In this document: piece after piece, positions 43,111 to 44,604 of the stretch | Position numbering within the stretch: the stretch's first letter is position 1 | Layout of the letters: every line of letters begins with the position of its first letter | Source of the DNA: Bacillota bacterium | GTDB taxonomy: Bacteria; Bacillota; Negativicutes; Sporomusales; CTSoil-080 | NCBI GenBank assembly: GCA_017889725.1 | Contig: JAGGAE010000002.1 | Span: forward strand, 1-44,604 | Reading direction: 5' to 3' | DNA length: 44,604 bases | Program-made: the position numbers and the translations under genes | Notes under the pieces: generated by a model | Told to the model about the DNA's origin: nothing | Seen by the model: the letters and a program-made list of their open reading frames with translations, nothing else | Database searches by the model: none

Positions 43111-43245
43111 ATGAGCTGTGGCTGCAGAGGCGGTGGAAGTATTATTGCAGTTGTTATCATAATCATCCTTCTCTTGTTCTGGGCGGTTGACGACTGTTCT
43201 CCCGTTTCTTCCTCTCCTCCTATTTCTCCAATTCCGCCTTGCTAG
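43111..43245 (+). CDS. Small Cys/Gly/Pro-rich membrane protein (44 aa), YjcZ-like N-terminus, not in ORF track
   Basis: RBS gaaaggag upstream; MSCGCRGGGSIIAVVIIIILLLFWAVDDCSPVSSSPPISPIPPC*, followed by a strong terminator. Confidence 0.7.
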   Translation: MSCGCRGGGSIIAVVIIIILLLFWAVDDCSPVSSSPPISPIPPC

Positions 43246-43252
43246 GCGGAAT

Positions 43253-43292
43253 AAAAAGAAAAAGGTCTGGATACCCAGACCTTTTTCTTTTT
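43253..43292 (+). terminator. Terminator of the 44-aa gene (likely bidirectional)
   Basis: aaaaagaaaaaggtctgg/ccagacctttttcttttt 18-bp perfect arms, loop atac. Confidence 0.88.
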
Positions 43293-43408
43293 AAGTGCAT
43301 TTCTTTTACCAGACATGTTCTCCAAATAAATTAACCTGAAAGAACAAAGCAAAAAACCGCAAAGTATACGGCTGTTACACCATACCACCTACGGCATACT
43401 AATAATTA

Positions 43409-43801
43409 TTAGACTATTTCATTTGCCTTTGTATCGCACTGTTTGAAAGTAGCTTGATCTACCCCCATAGCATTAGCTACGTCCTGCCAACTGTTATTAC
43501 TAGTCTTCTTAGCCAGGATTTCATTAATATTGCTTACATGAACATTAATACTATTATTTTGACCAGCCAACAATCCAGCCATGACTATATCTCTTGGTGC
43601 ATACCCTTCTTCCATAAAATACGCGACAACATCCTGAGAAACAGCTATAGTATTTGCTATGCTTGCTTGCATTGTTGACCTCTGAAAGTACCATTGAACC
43701 ATGTCTTGAGTACCTGACGCATTGCAAACATTTAAGCTTGCCGCTCCCGCAAAAATAAATAAACCCATGAACATTGCTACCAATATTTTCTTCATAATCA
43801 T
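43409..43801 (-). CDS. Secreted small protein of unknown function
   Basis: Signal peptide MKKILVAMFMGLFIFAGAASLNVCNA-SG; RBS aggagc; helical mature region. Confidence 0.65.
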   Translation of the reverse strand: MIMKKILVAMFMGLFIFAGAASLNVCNASGTQDMVQWYFQRSTMQASIANTIAVSQDVVAYFMEEGYAPRDIVMAGLLAGQNNSINVHVSNINEILAKKTSNNSWQDVANAMGVDQATFKQCDTKANEIV

Positions 43802-43941
43802 TTGCTCCTTAATTTCTTAGTTCACCTTCCTTTACTATACCAATAAATAGTTACATTGTTGTTTCAGTTATATTACATTCTTGTAACGATAATTAGAAAA
43901 TTATTATTATTCAAACAAAACTGAACATTAATACAAACAAA

Positions 43942-43986
43942 ATGCCGGGGACAGAAGAAGTTTTCGCTTCACTGTAAACCCGGCAT
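43942..43986 (-). terminator. Terminator downstream of 114-aa hypothetical gene
   Basis: atgccggg...cccggcat outer stem with internal acag.gaag/cttc.ctgt pairing, then ttttgtttg on minus strand. Confidence 0.7.
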
Positions 43987-43991
43987 TAACT

Positions 43992-44336
43992 CTACATTCT
44001 TATCCCAATGTATTCACCCTGTTTAATCGGATGTTCTTCAATCAGCCGCTCCGGCAATATCCCAAAGTATCTAAAGAATTTTTTAGCGCCGATATAAGCT
44101 CCCTTTGATGCATACCTAATAGGAAAAGCGTTACTTTCCTGAGTTTGCAGCGGCAGAACTCCCAACGCCTTGTTGTCAGTATCATAGCCTAACATACAAT
44201 ACGTTAGATTGCCTAGCAGCTCTGTGGCTTGACTATTGAAAACGATTCGCCCATTAGGTTTTATTGCTACCAACGGCTCTGAACTCTTCGGTTTCCTTTC
44301 TCTATGGGGTTTAAATAAATTAAATGAGAATTCCAC
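43992..44336 (-). CDS. Hypothetical protein (114 aa)
   Basis: GTG start with aaggaggaaa RBS; MEFSFNLFKPHRERKPKSSEPLVAIKPNGRIVFNSQATELLGNLTYCMLGYDTDNKALGVLPL...AYIGAKKFFRYFGI. Confidence 0.65.
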   Translation of the reverse strand: MEFSFNLFKPHRERKPKSSEPLVAIKPNGRIVFNSQATELLGNLTYCMLGYDTDNKALGVLPLQTQESNAFPIRYASKGAYIGAKKFFRYFGILPERLIEEHPIKQGEYIGIRM

Positions 44337-44470
44337 GGTTTTTCCTCCTTATATCTTTATACCAAAAGTATGCCCTAAACATTCTTAATATAATCAAATT
44401 TTTCTTATTTTCTTAAAAACCGGTTATTTTAATATAAATACACCAGTAACTCCGACACTTCATCTGTTTG

Positions 44471-44604
44471 TTATCTTCCTCTAATACTAACCTTCGTAAT
44501 ATCAATAGACTTTCCGGTCGGTTTATCAAGCTCTGAATATAACCTTCCTGCTAGGAGATTTTCACCGTTTGCGTCTTACACGCGAACAATACTATTGGCA
44601 ATAA
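44471..44604 (-). pseudogene. Possible interrupted coding remnant at the window edge
   Basis: Minus frame reads IANSIVRV*DANGENLLAGRLYSELDKPTGKSIDITKVSIRGR*; in-frame TAA at 44576-44578 and no start codon downstream of it. Confidence 0.4.

Overview
The window is a mostly co-directional (minus-strand) housekeeping block. It most likely comes from a spore-forming diderm Firmicute (Negativicutes/Sporomusaceae-like). That lineage call is inferred from spo0B-obg and spoIVF homologues occurring together with an outer-membrane porin fragment and Rnf. From left to right: hemerythrin N-terminus (cut by the window edge), nadD, proA, proB, yhbY, obgE, a mini Spo0B-like protein, rpmA-prp-rplU, RNase G, a radical-SAM pair, spoIVFB/spoIVFA homologues, rodA, minE-minD-minC, mrdA, mreD-mreC-mreB, radC, maf, a DUF4321-like protein, Gx-transporter, NusG-II protein, ilvA with an Ile T-box, rnfB-A-E-G-D-C, an RseC-like protein, a biotin-dependent carboxyltransferase set, rex, rnr, a thioesterase, a carboxylesterase, hppA and secG. 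A plus-strand KimA-like permease follows, and then a more accessory, partly decayed segment. No CRISPR array, tRNA, rRNA, intact transposon or obvious defence system was seen. The best leads are small or decayed coding signals missing from the ORF track (949-1089, 32474-32679, 43111-43245, 44471-44604), the Rex/biotin carboxyltransferase/Rnf energy module, and a 5'-truncated porin abutting a STAS gene. I did not find a convincing, entirely new multi-gene system.
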